Assembly: GCA_007115705.1 (NCBI GenBank)
Contig: QXEO01000247.1
Location: 11,102,253-11,166,252, forward strand
DNA length: 64,000 bases
Reading direction: 5' to 3'
DNA from: Dactylis glomerata
Lineage: Eukaryota > Streptophyta > Magnoliopsida > Poales > Poaceae
The notes beneath the pieces were generated by a model that was not told the origin of the DNA, did not search any database, and saw only the letters and a list, made by a program, of their open reading frames with translations. Below, in pieces: positions 55,601 through 64,000 of the stretch. The position numbers and the translations under genes are program-made. The first letter of the stretch is position 1, and each line of letters starts with the position of its first letter.

Positions 55601-58231
55601 ACACACCTCACTCTCTGAAATTGATTAACGGAACTTGCCGAATTCTTCTGAAGAATGATTGCAACATGTCACTGGTAGCAGAATATGATGGCTTCAACCT
55701 TTCACTTGACCATTTGTTGTCAAAAGAACCTGCCTTGAAGATAAAGAATATAATTGGATCTCGGACAAACAAAGAGTCTGTCTTTGTAAGGAACAGATTT
55801 AAGTTTATCATTCGGTCTACGGTTTTTCAGCTTCAACATCTATTTGCATCAGATAAATGTTTGGAATTGGAAAACAAGATTGATAGACCAGCAAGCAATG
55901 TTCTCATAAGAGGAACTGATGTCAAGTTCTATGGGCTTAATATCACAAGGTATACAGATACGTTGGCCAAACAAAATTTGTTGTGGTTAGTGGAACTTAT
56001 CAAGGCCTGCTTTCCTCTAAATCTAATACCTGATGAGGTAAGAGTTGCAATTCAGAGATTAAGTAAATCGGAGAAAGAACACCTGAACAGCTTGGAAGAA
56101 CTAAAGAATGATCCTTTGTGGCTAAGGGCAGAAGAGAGAAGAACGCTGCTCATTACTCACCATAGTGAGTATATGACAAACTTTGACATTAAAGAAGAGC
56201 ATGCTGTTGACGCCACAGCTGAGGCTGATCTTGCTGACAACATAGGTTTTTTCGATGATTGCCCCTACATTGATTGCTGGAAGCAAGTGGCTATGGACAA
56301 TGAGTATCTGATGGACGTGTCTGATATGCCGGTAGATGCAATAGGCTGTAATGCTGGAGCTGCAACAAGAGGTAGTGTGAAAGGTGCAACAAAAGATGAT
56401 ATGCCGGTAGATGCAATAGGCGGTGGAGCTGCAACAAGAGGTAGTGTGAAAGGTGCAACAGAAGATGATATGCTGGAAGATGTAATCGGAGATAGTGTGG
56501 AAGGTGCAAACGAAAGTGATATGGTGAAAGATGCAATAGGAAGTAGTGTGGAAGGTGCAACGAAAGGTAGACTGGAAGATCCAGTAACAAAGAGAGCTCA
56601 AAAGAAGTTAAAAAGGAATAGCAGGATCAAGTCTGTGAAGAGGAGACAGATAAGACAAGAAGGAGAGCACAAAGGAAAAATCCAATTTCATCGTATGCGA
56701 AACTTCGAGATGCATATGCCCGAAAGGGCAAAGAAGGTGCGTGTTCTTTTGTTTTTTGCAATCCCTTGAAATTCTGAGGAATTAAGAAAAATGCTACTAA
56801 TTTTTTCCAACTTCACCATTATATATATATATCAGTTTTTCAGCCACCAACAAGTAGTAGAATATGCCTTTACTGTCTCACTTTATTGGGCAGAACTGCA
56901 AGTATGACTTAAAGGATTCACTTTTATCTGAAAATACGTAACACAATTGGGATTAGTAAGTAAACATGACAACTAAAGCAATACGTGGAAACTGAAATAA
57001 AGACTTCACAAATTTTACCTGAAATGTGTAACCATCTTTCATAAATAGATGCATGAAGCCTCTGCAGACTATTTATCTGGACACAACTATCTCGGTTGAG
57101 TAGGATTACTCTTTTCTGTGTGATATTAAAACTCATTTTTAATTGAAAATGATGTAATAACATTTATGTGGTCCATATGAAGGTGTACTCGGTGGTTCAG
57201 AGCTCTGATGTCTGCCCTTAACAAATAATGTGGTCAATGAAATTGACATACTTTCAAGATGTTTCCTAAACATTAATGCTAATGCATCATGTACATCTGC
57301 TCTACTGTCATAATACTTCACATCAAGAGTCTTGTCTTATCTCCATGGATACTTTGTTTCCGATAGCATGTGTCAAACTAATGTCAGAACCCTCAGCCCA
57401 CATGGAAAAGAGCAACCCACTGGTATACGTCATCTAATGTTCAGTACAAGCACCATGTCCAGTATCCAGTGAAAAAGACCATGTAGCAGCCATCCTATGA
57501 GCATGCGAAAAATCACAATTTGCACAAATCGCAAGAGAGCTTGCTTAGAGTACAAAAATCACTAGAGAAAGGTGCCCCAAACCTACGGCCGGAAAGGTTC
57601 ACCCAGCGAAGAGGATGACCGGCGCCGCGCCCGGCGTGACGCTGACCCTCTGCCTTCTGGTTTGTATGGTTGTATGCATGACCAGAGGCTGTCTTGCCGG
57701 GTGGAGAGGCTCGCACCCCCGTCGGAGAGGCACACCTGATAGCCATGTTGAAAGTTCACCTGCCAGCCGGTTCATTGCTGCAGAGCAGCACATGATAGGG
57801 ATTTGGAAATTTTGGTGAAGTTGGTAAGGGAACGGGCTGAGAGGTGGGCCTTGGGTCCACATGTCCGTATTTAGGGCACTTTGTTTATCAAAATCGACTG
57901 ATTCTTATTGCTAACGTTTGTATGGCCTTGGGTCCACATGTCCGTATGAAGGGCACTTTGGGAAGCAAGTCGACTGATTCTGTTTGCTAATGTTTGTATC
58001 ACAGGATGGGATTCGTCCCTTTCAGTTGGGCGTGTCAGACTACATATTGACCGCATATTATCAAGAGTATTTGGGTTTCATTCATCGGAAGATGTCATTG
58101 TTGCTAAGAAAACAGAAGTATGTTCCTTGTGCCCAGTCCACAAGTATTTTACACTTCTAAGTACTTTTTTATATCTTATAGTTTCATTTCTATGCAGATT
58201 GAAAAGGAAGTTGACTCGCAAAAATAACTGA
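52660..58231 (+). CDS. Twelve-exon host gene encoding an unassigned protein of about 696 residues
   Basis: Coding exons: 52660-52745, 53101-53233, 53314-53395, 53492-53611, 53680-53786, 53867-53962, 55271-55327, 55404-55481, 55552-56736, 58005-58117, 58198-58231; a 5' UTR exon lies upstream (50030-50284), and exon 2 begins at 52623 after TGTCCAG. All introns are GT-AG, all phases agree, and no stop interrupts. The protein starts MDDGISTPLNPVACSPVLVV. The N-terminal third contains LLSWENQGKSYQCSL, HDIPGNSHMKFLVNP and HLYVFTRIDSSFCIRNYK. The large exon (395 codons) begins LSWTVFYSVASD and holds KNIIGSRTNKESVF and FYGLNITRYTDTLAKQNLLW, then an acidic repeat region and a basic end (KKLKRNSRIKSVKRRQ, possible nuclear signal). 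I do not recognise the family. The last two exons also read in a second frame. Confidence 0.75.
54040..54830 (-). pseudogene. Antisense gene relic in intron 7
   Basis: Within the 1.3-kb intron, - strand frames read MDSSTLGNQDYVCSHFGLND (from 54810), MELKNVVKKRPEGSRHQ (from 54551) and, lower down, a Lys/Arg-rich stretch RRRKIIRSRLIKKCIG (about 54210). The pieces lie in different frames with stops between them. The hydrophilic composition suggests an old coding sequence, perhaps from a transposon or nuclear protein. I cannot name it. Confidence 0.25.
54831..55270. other. Remainder of intron 7, no gene seen
   Basis: AT-rich intron sequence ending in the TTAACTAG acceptor at 55270. Confidence 0.6.
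56326..56580 (+). repeat. In-frame tandem repeat in the large exon of the unassigned gene
   Basis: Units of about 60-70 bp encode DMPVDAIG...GAATRGSVKGATKD, repeated four times with decay (DMLEDVIGDSVEGANESD, DMVKDAIGSSVEGATKG). The first two units are nearly identical at DNA level. The frame is kept throughout, consistent with a translated, probably disordered linker. Confidence 0.85.
56737..58004. other. Intron 10 (1.27 kb), with 77-bp tandem duplication next to the acceptor
   Basis: CCTTGGGTCCACATGTCCGT starts at 57849 and again at 57926, and each copy continues through CGACTGATTCT and TTTGTAT. A GC-rich island (57580-57770) contains a 67-codon + strand frame at 57615 starting MTGAAPGVTLTLCLLVC with a signal-peptide-like hydrophobic core. 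No evidence that it is a gene. Confidence 0.55.
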
Positions 58232-58967
58232 GCCATTGTCAAATGCTAAAGTTTAGTGGAGGTTGCAGTTGCCTTTTGATTTGATGTGATTAAATCTGGA
58301 ACTGAGCTGGCGATGGATGAGGAGAATGTGACTGAGCTGACCCACTGATTTGCGAGAGAATTTTTTAAACATAGTTTTCTGAATCAAGAGTAATCTGAAT
58401 AATAATGTGTTTTGTTGAAGGCTATTGTTGTATTATTGAGATGATGCCACAGTTGCTACAGTTTCTCTACTATGCAACACCTGAGAAGTCTAGCGCATAA
58501 TTTTTCAGCATATATTCGTTGCTTGTCACTCAGCTATGGTTGGTATCAATTCAAGTGGTTTACATCAGGCTTCTTTAGGGGAGAGGAGAACGTACTCCAG
58601 AGTGGGTAGTACTCCTGCTGCACCGGGGAGATGGTGGCCGTTGGATATGCTTAACAAGGGATATGTGGAACTTGTTGTGATATGCGGACACTGCCCTTGG
58701 TATTTTTGCAAAACGAGCCAGCAGAATGTCCACCTTGCAGCCAGAAGCCCCTTGGTTCCCAGATTCCCCAATCCGCTCCCCCCTTTGAACATTTGAGACG
58801 AGAATAGTGTTCCAAATTGAGAAAGATTTGCCGAACTTTTGGAGGCCTGGTGGGCACAGCTCATGGAATTGCCTGGAATTGAGATATGGCTGGTGGGTTT
58901 ATTTTGAATGTTTGCAGGAAAGGCTAAATGCTAAATGCATTGATTAAGGAGATGTAAGAAACCCACA
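58232..58967. other. 3' flank of the unassigned gene, no further gene seen
   Basis: AATAATAATGTG near 58397 could serve polyadenylation. Open frames on both strands at 58536-58864 overlap and show no family features. Confidence 0.4.
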
Positions 58968-59411
58968 CTACTCGGTTTGTGAGGAAACGCAAAATAGGGC
59001 TACGTGATCACCGTTGCTCTCGAAGTTCTCATAAAAAACCATTGCATGGACCTTATCTGCGTGAACCTTTTCGCAAACCTCGTCAACACCGTAAATGAAT
59101 GACTGGCTGAAAGAGGACATGTACTTACCTGAACCCACGAGCAAGACCAAAGTGGTTCACTGTTGCATGTGGAGAATGGTCCAGCTGCTCACCAATGCCG
59201 TCCACCTCCATGGCCATACGTCCCTCCGAGCAGTTCCACCTCCAAAAATGATGCCCCCTAAGAGGGAACATGTCACCTTAGCGCCTCCATCGCCTATCCG
59301 GAAGACCAGATAAGGATTTCGCCTAGAGCACGTCGGGACGGTAGGTAAGGACTGCTCCAACGCCTCCAAGAAGGACACGACGTCTGTAGGCACCGCCGTT
59401 GACTTCTCAGG
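58968..59411 (-). pseudogene. Unidentified - strand gene remnant interrupted by a hAT element
   Basis: From 59217 downward an ATG-led frame starts MAMEVDGIGEQLDHSPHATV and reaches GGGTTCAG/GTAAGT (about 59127), an excellent donor. A different frame lower down reads SSFSQSFIYGVDEVCEK and MVFYENFESNGDHVAL. Upstream on the same strand, AVPTDVVSFLEALEQSLPTV (about 59340-59400) runs straight into the hAT insertion and resumes at 60195 as GETAGESHTLDVPEK. This suggests a damaged gene, but I cannot connect the frames or name it. Confidence 0.3.
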
Positions 59412-60186
59412 CAGTGGCGGATCTTGGACGAAATCTCTGGGGGAGGGGGGGCGAAGCTGCAAGACGACATGTAATTTTTTTTCGATTGCCAAATCAACAC
59501 CATCTAAAAAACAAGCTAGAATTGGTACTAGTTCAGGTACTCCTGTTCACGACCTTCACATTCACCCCTCTTTTTTTCCTTAGAAATGAATCAATTTGTT
59601 TCTCCTTGACCATCGCCTCCTCACTACATATTCAAAAAATAATGTGTAAACATTAATTTCCATGACCTAGTTTGAACATTCCCTAATTTAGTTGCAAAAT
59701 TCAGAACTTAGAAGACAACAAAAGGAAAATTAGAAGACAAAATTACCTTCGGGAGAGGGAGAGGATCCTGCACAACCTGCATCAGTGGGGAGCTTGAAGA
59801 AGTGCAGAGCAAAAGAGCTTGCAGCTCGGCCGACCGCGCCATTGCCACAAGCCTCAAGTTCAGCTGTTGGATGCTGCTCACCGCAGACGCGCTAGCGACC
59901 AACCTGAGCTCCGGGAGCGGACGAGATGAGTCCCACCGGCCACCCTGCCATGCCGTCATCTAGCCCAAGGGAATGGAGATTGAGGATAAGGAGAGATGAG
60001 ACGAGAATAGTTTGATTTGGACGAGACGAGAAGAACCTGCCTTGCTTCTGTGTCTCTCGTTCTGAATAATGCGAGTGACTATACGGGCCTTCTATGGCAG
60101 GCTGCAACAGACTAAGGGTACTAGGAAATTTGCATTTTTGCTGGGGGGCCATGGCCCAGGTTGGCTCCTATGAAGATCCGCCATTG
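59412..60186. mobile_element. hAT transposon, non-autonomous, 775 bp, perfect 8-bp TSD
   Basis: Ends CAGTGGCGGATCT and AGATCCGCCATTG are inverted with one mismatch. TTCTCAGG is present at 59404-59411 and 60187-60194. No transposase. Short frames inside are not supported. Confidence 0.93.
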
Positions 60187-60194
60187 TTCTCAGG

Positions 60195-60636
60195 CACATC
60201 AAGAGTGTGACTTTCGCCAGCAGTCTCACCCGCCAAACCGGGAGATAGCGGTCAGATACGACTCCCGTTCCGTTGCCCCTATCTCCATGGGCCGACCACA
60301 TCTCATGGGTGGCTCGGCGTGTTCTCTACCCTTCTCCCTCTTTCTCATGCTAGACGAGAGGATACAACAAGCGCGAACTTCCAACCACCACAAGCTCGGC
60401 AACATACGCCACATTAACATTCCACATCACGCCATCCCAAGCAAACAGATGTGCGCGAGGCTGCGACCCTCAGGGCCTAGATCGGGCCACACAACTGCCA
60501 CCAGAACCTCCCGTGCGTGTCTTCAAAAAAAAAAGAACCTCCCGTGCGCTACACCTCGGGGCCGTACCGCGCTGGAGGGCCATCCAGCTCCATCGCCTCG
60601 CCTGCTCCAGGCTTGATAAACCTTGATGGTGATATG
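60195..60636. other. GC-rich sequence without a supported gene
   Basis: Continues the sequence broken by the hAT element. AGAACCTCCCGTGCG is repeated on either side of an A-rich run (60508-60550), so a short A-tailed duplication may have happened here. Confidence 0.4.
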
Positions 60637-62393
60637 TGAAGGAGATATGCCCTAGAGGTAAATAATAAAAGTATATTTTTGTGCCATATCTCATTTGTTC
60701 ATAATAATATATGTCATGCTATAACTGTATTAAGAGAAAACATTAATACACATGTGACGTATATGAAAAAGGTCCCTGGTTAACTCTAGCTAACCAGCTT
60801 ATGTGTCATCTGATGATCAAGATTTCCTAGTCATGGGCAAATGCGCCAATGAACATTGAGGTCATGTAGGACATGCTGGACAACACCCAAAGTACTGTTA
60901 ATACGATTAGATCAGTCACAAAAGTTTAACACTGCATATAACTAAGAAACAAAGCAATCAGTTTATTAAACCGTGAGGTCACTACAATAATCACTACATC
61001 TAGAGGCTGCTTTAATTACATCAACCGTCTTCACATAACAGGTTGACTGAAAAGGTGTATATTAGGTATGCTATAAGGAGTAGGTAGAGGAGTGTGAACC
61101 AAGAGCGGGATTTGTCCATCCACGTGACGGATAGATACTCTGGGCCCACTCGTTGACAATTGCATATACGAGCTTGCAAGCATGTGACTAGGTCACGGAG
61201 TATACAATGTCATGAAACGAGTTGAAAGACTTGTGAGACGAGGGTAAACAACAATATGGAGATATTGGTGATCTAACCTCGGACAAGATCTGGTATCGTG
61301 AGAAGGGAATAGAATACTGAGTTTACCTGATCATCGAAGAGTTTCGTGGAATATACAGGGATCACATGGTTTTTCAGAACCCCCTGTTGATCATTGGTAC
61401 AGAGAGGAGTCTCGATCATGTTTGGGTATTCCCCAACTCGTAGGGTGTCACACTTAAGGGTATGTGACGCTTAGGGGTGGATTTGTAATTATGGAAATTG
61501 ACAGGGAGGTATCCGGAGAAGTTCCGGGCAAAATATGGGAAAGGTTCCAAAGACACCAGAAATGTTCTAGACTTTATCGAAGTTGTATCGGTGAATGAAT
61601 AATGCCAAGGTATTGATCAATTAATGGGTTTAGTATTTAATTAAAGTAATTAAATATTAAAAGAGAATTAATTAAATAATAAAAGAAAAAGAAAAAAGGG
61701 GGGATCTAATGGGCTTGGCCCATTAGGGTGGTCGGCCAAGCCAATCCAAGGGCGCCCTAGGGTTTACCCTATGGGCCGGCGGCTATGGTTTGGGGCGCCC
61801 CCTAGGGGAGGCTCATCCTAGGGAGGTGCTACATAACCCCTCCACCTATATAAAGGCCCCCCAGGACCCCTTGGCTCATTCATTCCTCTCCCTTCCTCTC
61901 TTCCTCCTGGCTTGGCTCCCATGTTTGGAGCTGTGTTAGCGGGTTGAAGGAAACCTCCCGTTCCGGACGTCGTCGCGCTGCTGGATTTCCAGTCTAAATC
62001 CACATTCTTCCGCTGCTCTGCTGGACTGGAGCCCGGACGACGTCTATACACCGTATGTGTGTAATCCCTCAGAGGTGCTACACTTGTGGCACTATGTCGA
62101 TGTGCCGATGTTGTTGCATTGGTGTCGTTATGCCGTGGCATCATGGCGTCGTGGCATCGTGGAGCTGTGACGCCATGCTCATGCGGTGCTGGTCTTCATT
62201 GACTCTACGACTACATGACCTTGAGGTCGGCTATGGTTGTCTTCATCGATAATGTTTGTGCGGGAAAGTTCCCGCGCACTCGGTCTTCAAAGGTATGAAT
62301 ACTGCCGCTGTTCCATTACTGTTCAACTACGTAGATAGATAATGGGCTTTGGGTTAGAGGAATTTTTTTTGTTTTCTGCATCGAATCCCAACA
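60637..62393 (+). mobile_element. 5' LTR of a BARE/Angela-like Copia element
   Basis: 1,757 bp. It begins TGAAGGAGATATGCCCTAGA and ends CCCAACA just before a primer-binding site. The start and the TATA position match the BARE/Angela/WIS group as I know it. The other LTR is outside the window, so the target duplication cannot be checked (left candidate ATATG, 60632-60636). Confidence 0.85.
61846..61855 (+). promoter_or_regulatory. LTR TATA box
   Basis: CTATATAAAG after a GC-rich stretch with GGGCGCC and GGCCGGCGG blocks. This is the expected BARE-type promoter position. Confidence 0.7.
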
Positions 62394-62394
62394 A

Positions 62395-62406
62395 TGGTAT
62401 CAGAGC
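62395..62406 (+). other. Primer-binding site (initiator tRNA-Met type)
   Basis: TGGTATCAGAGC, one base after the LTR. Confidence 0.9.
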
Positions 62407-64000
62407 CGATCTATGCATAGTTGTTCTGTACGGTTAGAATGCATCATGGATGCGGGCGTTGATTTTCTTATTGTTACCCATTTATTGCATCTGTTCATGT
62501 CTGCGGTATTGTTGGATTGCAAGCGGCCCGCGATCGACCTTATGTGTACTCTTACGCGAGACTGGTTCCACGACTGACATACAGCTTGCACCATATAAAT
62601 GTGGCTTGGCGGGTGCCAGTTTCTCCTCTTTAGTGGCCATGGTTTATGCAATGGAGGGCCCTTAGCGAGGGTTAAAGAAACAATTAGCGAATCACCGTTG
62701 TGGTTGCATGCTCATAGGATAAGAAGCGTTTCTTATTTGCATAGCCCTAGCAGCCGTGTAAAACTTGCAAAATATAAGTAGAAGGGTCTAACTTAAAATT
62801 TGCAAAAGGGAAAAGGTATCTTAAAATTTGCTTATATTAATCAATATAGCGACGGTAGCAATTTTAAGATGATCCCACCAATGAAAAATCCCAACGGAAG
62901 TGCTTACCCTTAGCAGAGCAATCGCCACTAAAGATCTTAGTTATGTAACCTCACATGAAGATTGGGGGCCATATCGAAGTTCACATATCCGGAGTGGGTA
63001 CAAGCCATGTATGTGCCGCGCAGACGCTAAAGTGATATTGACGAGCTTAGCATGTGCAGACATGGCCTCGAAAACACGGTGAGCGAAAGGTTAAGCACGA
63101 GTCACATGTTGATTGTGATTGAAAAGACCCAGTCTACCTTTGCAGCTATATCATCTCACATGACGATCGGGGGTGGTGTAGTGAATTGAGATCGTGTAAT
63201 GACGAAACAACTGAGGGATGTTAGTTTGAGTGGGAGTTCGCGTAGTTTGCATTAATTTGAATCAATAAGCAAACTGAACTCTTATTATGAACACTATTTT
63301 AATATATTTGCAAGTTTATGTAGATGAATATTCCACATTTGTTTTAGTATTTTTATGCATAAAGAAAACTTAATATTGTCGGGTCAAAGTTTATTGTTTA
63401 TACCAACGCATAAGGATTGTCCTAAAATAGTAATGATTAGCTCTGTGTGATATAGTAACCATTGGGAGACACATCAAGGGTTTTTGTGATCAGAAATGAT
63501 AATAGTGATTATCATGATCGCGGTGACAATTCTATAAAAGTCTATTGCACCGTGCTTCATACCACGAAGTCCGAATCATGGGAGCGTTCTTCAAACACCA
63601 ACTCATGTTTGATGGTTATTGAACTTGAAGCGCTCTTGGCATCTCAAGCCAGAATTATGAAGTATGAGTTAATGGACAAAGTTCCTTTCAATTGAGTTGG
63701 AAGGAAACATCTGCTTAAAAGTCATACAACGACCATGATAGGATTCATGGGTGCCTCACTGACTAGGTCTACTGGACGACATATGAATTTGTGATAGATG
63801 GGCTGTTGTGTTGACTTCCTCCCATCTACAAAGACATTGTCATAGGATAAGCCATGCAAGGTGAATCGTTCACCTCCCATGGATTGCAGACTCAATTGAG
63901 AGCCGTGGAAGTAGAGCTAGTAGTAGGGGAATTGTCAAACCCAAAAAGGTATATTTGATATACAAGTTATAAATATTTTATGTTAAACACTTATAGCAAA
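62407..64000 (+). mobile_element. Leader and decayed gag region of the BARE/Angela-like element, runs off the window
   Basis: The leader has family landmarks such as GTATTGTTGGATTGCAAGCG, TTACGCGAGACTGGTTCCAC and AGTGGGAGTTC (63228). Past 63300 there is no long gag frame; the best is 77 codons at 63462 with no gag motif. A GGTATATTTGATATACA block appears at about 63947, where a family gag would normally be finished. The coding region is therefore shortened or decayed and the copy looks non-autonomous. Confidence 0.65.

Noticed and set aside
58536..58864. Protein-coding genes on both strands
   Set aside because: Overlapping frames of similar length on opposite strands, no splice support, no recognisable motif.
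61818..62144. A 108-codon - strand ORF
   Set aside because: Lies antisense in the R/U5 part of the BARE/Angela-like LTR, and its composition follows the LTR sequence.

Overview
This window looks like intergenic DNA from a large, repeat-rich grass genome. The LTR families point to Pooideae, most likely Triticeae (wheat, barley, rye or a relative), though this is inference from remembered families. About four fifths of the window is nested transposable elements, and one intact-looking multi-exon host gene sits near the right end. No rRNA, standard tRNA or CRISPR array was seen.

Left part (1-11172): pieces of a short, pol-less Gypsy-like LTR element on the + strand (element A) surround one complete and one partial LTR copy. 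A 4.4-kb Mutator-like element (1608-6025, 9-bp target duplication) has inserted in it. That element carries host sequence: an open two-exon GRF zinc-finger gene and an XS-type zinc-finger gene with two nonsense codons.

Middle (11245-29358): a complete Gypsy element on the - strand with a 5-bp target duplication (GGGGC). Its downstream LTR is split by a 7.9-kb CACTA element (11731-19602, target duplication TTG) carrying a calmodulin first exon, a heat-shock-factor-like fragment and one unidentified exon. The Gypsy element keeps gag, protease, RT, RNase H and integrase, but with one frameshift and three nonsense codons. It shares 3' noncoding sequence, primer-binding site and LTR start with element A, which suggests an autonomous/non-autonomous pair.

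Next (29587-41554): a complete SIRE/Maximus-like Copia element on the - strand (target duplication CCATG). It has a 906-codon gag, a pol with one stop and one frameshift, and an extra ORF between pol and the 3' LTR. A palindrome-like 13-mer lies just upstream of its LTR TATA box and recurs in the spacers and coding region. It is followed by a satellite of ten units of about 342 bp (41560-47318), split by a related solo LTR (43494-46062, target duplication ATCGC).

Right part (47319-64000): a relic of a BARE/Angela-type Copia element, several MITEs, and a 12-exon gene (52660-58231, 5' UTR exon near 50030-50284) whose splice phases all agree. It encodes a protein of about 696 residues that I cannot assign. 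A hAT element with a perfect 8-bp duplication (59412-60186) follows, then the 5' LTR and leader of a BARE/Angela-like Copia element (60637 onward) that runs off the window.

Insertion order readable from nesting: element A, then its MULE; the Gypsy element, then its CACTA; the satellite, then its solo LTR. The genes do not form an operon or pathway. The shared theme is elements that capture, duplicate and rearrange host or regulatory sequence.
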